Positions 5,304 through 7,518 of a DNA stretch of 7,518 bases are shown piece by piece. Position 1 is the first letter of the stretch, and each line of letters begins with the position of its first letter. The notes under the pieces were generated by a model that made no database searches, was not told where the DNA came from, and saw nothing but the letters and a program-made list of their open reading frames with translations. A program made the translations under genes and the position numbers. This DNA comes from an uncultured Burkholderiales bacterium (lineage in GTDB: Bacteria > Pseudomonadota > Gammaproteobacteria > Burkholderiales > Burkholderiaceae_C): the NCBI GenBank assembly GCA_903926695.1, contig CAIYKK010000180.1, positions 1 through 7,518 of the forward strand. The letters run 5' to 3'.

Positions 5304-6773
5304 ATGGCAATCACTACCCAAACCCTGGTTTCCCCACTCGACTTGGTGATCTTTGGCGGCGCGGGCGATTTATCGTTTCGCAAGTTGTTGCCCGCGCTGT
5401 ACATGGCGCACCTGCACGGCAGGCTCGCGCTTGATGCGCGCATCATCGCCATTGGCCGCCAGCGCTGGACGCACGACGAATACACGGCCTTCATCGACAG
5501 CCACTCTCCCGCTTTTATCGAAGAAAGTGCGTTCAACGCCAGCGACTGGCGCAATTTTCTCGCCCGGCTGAACTATGTGTGCATGGACGCACTGCAGGCG
5601 GACGACTACACCCAGCTCGGCGCGTTGTGCAGCGAGCCAGCCGTGCGCGTGTTTTACCTGGCCACCGCGCCGAGTCTGTTTGCGCGCATCTGTGCGAATC
5701 TCTCAGGCGCCGGACTGGTCGATGCCCAAGCCCGCGTCGTGCTGGAAAAGCCGCTCGGCACCGATCTGGCCTCGGCCCGCGCCATCAACACCGAAGTGGC
5801 GCGCTACTTTGGCGAGCAGCAGATTTACCGTATCGACCATTATTTGGGCAAAGAAACGGTGCAAAACCTGATGGTGCTGCGCTTTGGCAACGCCATTTAT
5901 GAGCCACTGTGGCGCGCCCCGTACATCAAAAGCGTGCAAATCACCGTCGCCGAAACCGTCGGTGTCGGAAGTCGCGCTGGTTTCTATGACGGCGCGGGCG
6001 CGATGCGCGACATGGTGCAAAACCACCTGCTGCAACTGCTGTGCATCGTGGCAATGGAGCCGCCGATTTCGCTCGACGCCGACGATGTGCGCGACGAAAA
6101 GCTCAAAGTCCTGCGCTCGCTGAAAAAAATGGAATTGACCGACATCAAGCGCGACACGGTGCGCGGCCAGTACGCCGCTGGCGCTTCCGAAGGCGCTGCC
6201 GTCAAAGGCTACCTCGAAGAAGACAACGTGCCGCCGGACAGCCGCACCGAAACCTTTGTCGCCCTGCGCGCCCACATCAACAACGCACGCTGGGCCAACG
6301 TGCCGTTTTTTCTGCGCACCGGCAAGCGCCTGCAAAAACGCCAGTCGGAAATCATCATCGAGTTCGCCGACCAGCCGTTTTCGATTTTTGGCGCCGTCGC
6401 CAACCACGAGCCGAACCGCCTCATCATCAGTCAGCAGCCCGACGAGTCGATTCAGCTCGGCATGATGGTGAAAGAACCCGGCTCGGGCATGACGCTGCAC
6501 CCGGTCAAGCTCAGCCTGGACCTGCAATCGTCCTCGGACAAACGCCGCGCCGAAGCCTACGAGCGCCTGCTGATTGACGTTATTAAAGGCCGCCTGACGC
6601 ATTTCATGCGCCGCGACGAGCTGGAAGCGGCCTGGATGTGGGTCGAGCCGATTCTGGACGGCTGGAAAGTGCTGGACGACAAGCCGCGCCGCTACTCCGC
6701 CGGAAGCTGGGGGCCAGCCGCGTCGTCAGCGCTGATGGCGCGGGAAGACCTGTCGTGGTTTGAGGAGGCTTGA
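5304..6773 (+). CDS. zwf: Glucose-6-phosphate 1-dehydrogenase
   Basis: Cytoplasmic enzyme oxidising glucose 6-phosphate to 6-phosphogluconolactone with reduction of NADP (or NAD), the entry to the oxidative pentose phosphate and Entner-Doudoroff routes. The 489-residue length is normal. The N-terminal nucleotide-binding motif is VIFGGAGDLSFRKLLPALY (G18-G21, D22), with R52 in AIGRQRW placed to contact an NADP 2'-phosphate. E148-K149-P150 is the EKP motif. RIDHYLGKE carries D178, H179 and K183, and H241 in MVQNHLLQ matches the catalytic-base histidine of the family. The C-terminal beta+alpha domain follows, with FFLRTGKRL near residues 333-341. The ATG at 5304 sets the usual short lead before the Rossmann strand; no clear Shine-Dalgarno is visible. 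pgl follows with one base between stop and start, so the two are co-transcribed. A HexR-like repeat pair lies just upstream. Confidence 0.97.
   Translation: MAITTQTLVSPLDLVIFGGAGDLSFRKLLPALYMAHLHGRLALDARIIAIGRQRWTHDEYTAFIDSHSPAFIEESAFNASDWRNFLARLNYVCMDALQADDYTQLGALCSEPAVRVFYLATAPSLFARICANLSGAGLVDAQARVVLEKPLGTDLASARAINTEVARYFGEQQIYRIDHYLGKETVQNLMVLRFGNAIYEPLWRAPYIKSVQITVAETVGVGSRAGFYDGAGAMRDMVQNHLLQLLCIVAMEPPISLDADDVRDEKLKVLRSLKKMELTDIKRDTVRGQYAAGASEGAAVKGYLEEDNVPPDSRTETFVALRAHINNARWANVPFFLRTGKRLQKRQSEIIIEFADQPFSIFGAVANHEPNRLIISQQPDESIQLGMMVKEPGSGMTLHPVKLSLDLQSSSDKRRAEAYERLLIDVIKGRLTHFMRRDELEAAWMWVEPILDGWKVLDDKPRRYSAGSWGPAASSALMAREDLSWFEEA
6762..6768 (+). promoter_or_regulatory. Ribosome binding site of pgl inside the zwf 3' end
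   Basis: GAGGAGG at 6762-6768, encoding the last Glu-Glu and the start of the final Ala codon of zwf, lies six bases before the ATG at 6775. It is close to an ideal anti-16S match and decides the pgl start despite the unusual N-terminal sequence that results. Confidence 0.85.
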
Positions 6774-6774
6774 A

Positions 6775-7518
6775 ATGAACGCCGCCACCCACAGCGACAG
6801 CCATGCCGACGCATCTGCGCCCGCATCCGCTGCCTCTGCTTCTGGCGCTTCCGCCGGTGCTGCACAAACCGCCGCGTGGCGGCCCGCCTCCCGCGCCGGG
6901 CTGACGGTTCACCCGGTCAGCAGCGCCAGCGTGAATGCAGAGTTGGCGCAAGACATCGCCCAGCGCCTCGAAGCGGCGATTGAGGCGCGCGGTTTTGCCG
7001 TGCTGAGTGTGTCGGGCGGCAAGTCGCCGATAACGCTGTTTGAGGCGCTGCGCCGCCAGCCGATTGACTGGTCAAAAGTGCGCGTCACGCTGGTCGATGA
7101 ACGCTGCGTTCCAGCCGCGCACCCGGACAGCAATGCGCTGCTGGTGCGTACCCATTTGCTGCAGGACAACGCCAGCACGGCCTGCTTCGTGCCGATGGTT
7201 GAAGAAACCGCTGAACCGCTGCCAGCGCCCGCCGTGCTGGCCCAAGCCGCCAGCCGCGCCCTGCAAGCCGCTGGCACCGCCGACGTGCTCGTGCTGGGCA
7301 TGGGCGCGGACGGCCATACGGCGTCGCTGTTTCCCGACGCGCTCAATCTGGCCGACGCGCTGGATTGGAGCAACCCACACGCCTGCATTGCCATTGAATT
7401 GGCCGCTCCGCCCGCCAATGCGCCCTATCAGCGCCTGACGCAGCCGCTGGCCCAGTTGCTGCGCGCCCGCCACATCGTGCTGCCGCTGAGCGGCGCTGAC
7501 AAGCTCGCCACGCTGCGA
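6775..7518 (+). CDS. pgl: 6-phosphogluconolactonase (3' end missing)
   Basis: Cytoplasmic lactonase hydrolysing 6-phosphogluconolactone, the zwf product, to 6-phosphogluconate. The frame is open for 248 codons to the window edge with no stop; roughly the last 20-30 residues are probably missing. It belongs to the DevB/SOL glucosamine-6-phosphate isomerase-like fold: phosphate-loop region SVSGGKSP (78-85), DERCVP (108-113) followed by PDSN (117-120), and LGMGADGHTASLFP (174-187), which contains the expected catalytic histidine H181. SGADK at 239-243 is the usual near-C-terminal motif. The start at 6775 has a strong ribosome site, one base after the zwf stop. This start gives about 40 extra N-terminal residues, of which residues 11-34 are nearly all Ala, Ser and Gly, before the family-like sequence begins near LTVHPV. 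The extension looks disordered and is not a signal peptide, as it lacks a hydrophobic core. Confidence 0.95.
   Translation, partial: MNAATHSDSHADASAPASAASASGASAGAAQTAAWRPASRAGLTVHPVSSASVNAELAQDIAQRLEAAIEARGFAVLSVSGGKSPITLFEALRRQPIDWSKVRVTLVDERCVPAAHPDSNALLVRTHLLQDNASTACFVPMVEETAEPLPAPAVLAQAASRALQAAGTADVLVLGMGADGHTASLFPDALNLADALDWSNPHACIAIELAAPPANAPYQRLTQPLAQLLRARHIVLPLSGADKLATLR

Noticed and set aside
5150..5554. Minus-strand open frame spanning the intergenic gap and the start of zwf
   Set aside because: Most of it is antisense to zwf, the remainder covers the putative promoter, and the protein shows no recognisable features.
5703..6602. Minus-strand open frame (299 codons) opposite zwf
   Set aside because: zwf has intact catalytic motifs throughout this span; the antisense translation has no family features or ribosome site I can support.
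1..7518. tRNA, rRNA, CRISPR array, insertion sequence or prophage genes
   Set aside because: I saw no cloverleaf, regularly spaced repeat array, transposase or integrase motif, or terminal inverted repeat pair on either strand.

Overview
The window looks like chromosome from a GC-rich betaproteobacterium, most likely order Burkholderiales and plausibly Comamonadaceae (Polaromonas/Rhodoferax-like). This rests on protein style, codon use and the zwf-pgl pair; it is an inference, because no rRNA or other phylogenetic marker is present.

Layout. (1) Bases 2-607 (+) hold the 3' part of a FabI-type enoyl-ACP reductase, closed by a strong intrinsic terminator at 633-672. (2) Bases 808-4559 (+) hold a three-gene signalling unit. 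It encodes a stand-alone receiver protein, a secreted Leu/Ile/Val-type substrate-binding protein whose start overlaps the receiver's stop, and a two-TM PAS histidine kinase. No ABC permease or ATPase gene lies next to it. (3) Bases 4592-5026 (-) hold a small, AT-rich, secreted, cysteine-rich LprI/DUF1311-like gene, convergent with the kinase. (4) Bases 5027-5303 are non-coding. They carry short inverted repeats and, just ahead of zwf, two tandem 15-bp repeats that resemble a HexR operator and lie next to a -10-like hexamer. (5) Bases 5304-7518 (+) hold zwf and pgl. pgl runs off the window end and has an ideal Shine-Dalgarno inside the last codons of zwf.

How the genes work together. zwf and pgl encode the first two steps from glucose-6-phosphate to 6-phosphogluconate (oxidative pentose phosphate and Entner-Doudoroff entry). 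The receiver/binding-protein/kinase unit is best read as a periplasmic ligand-sensing system, comparable in logic to TorT-TorS or LuxP-LuxQ: the binding protein would capture a small molecule and report to the kinase, which would signal to the receiver. The receiver has no output domain, so the final target lies elsewhere. This trio is the most interesting system here. The AT-rich LprI-like gene looks like an acquired insertion between two ordinary GC-rich blocks.
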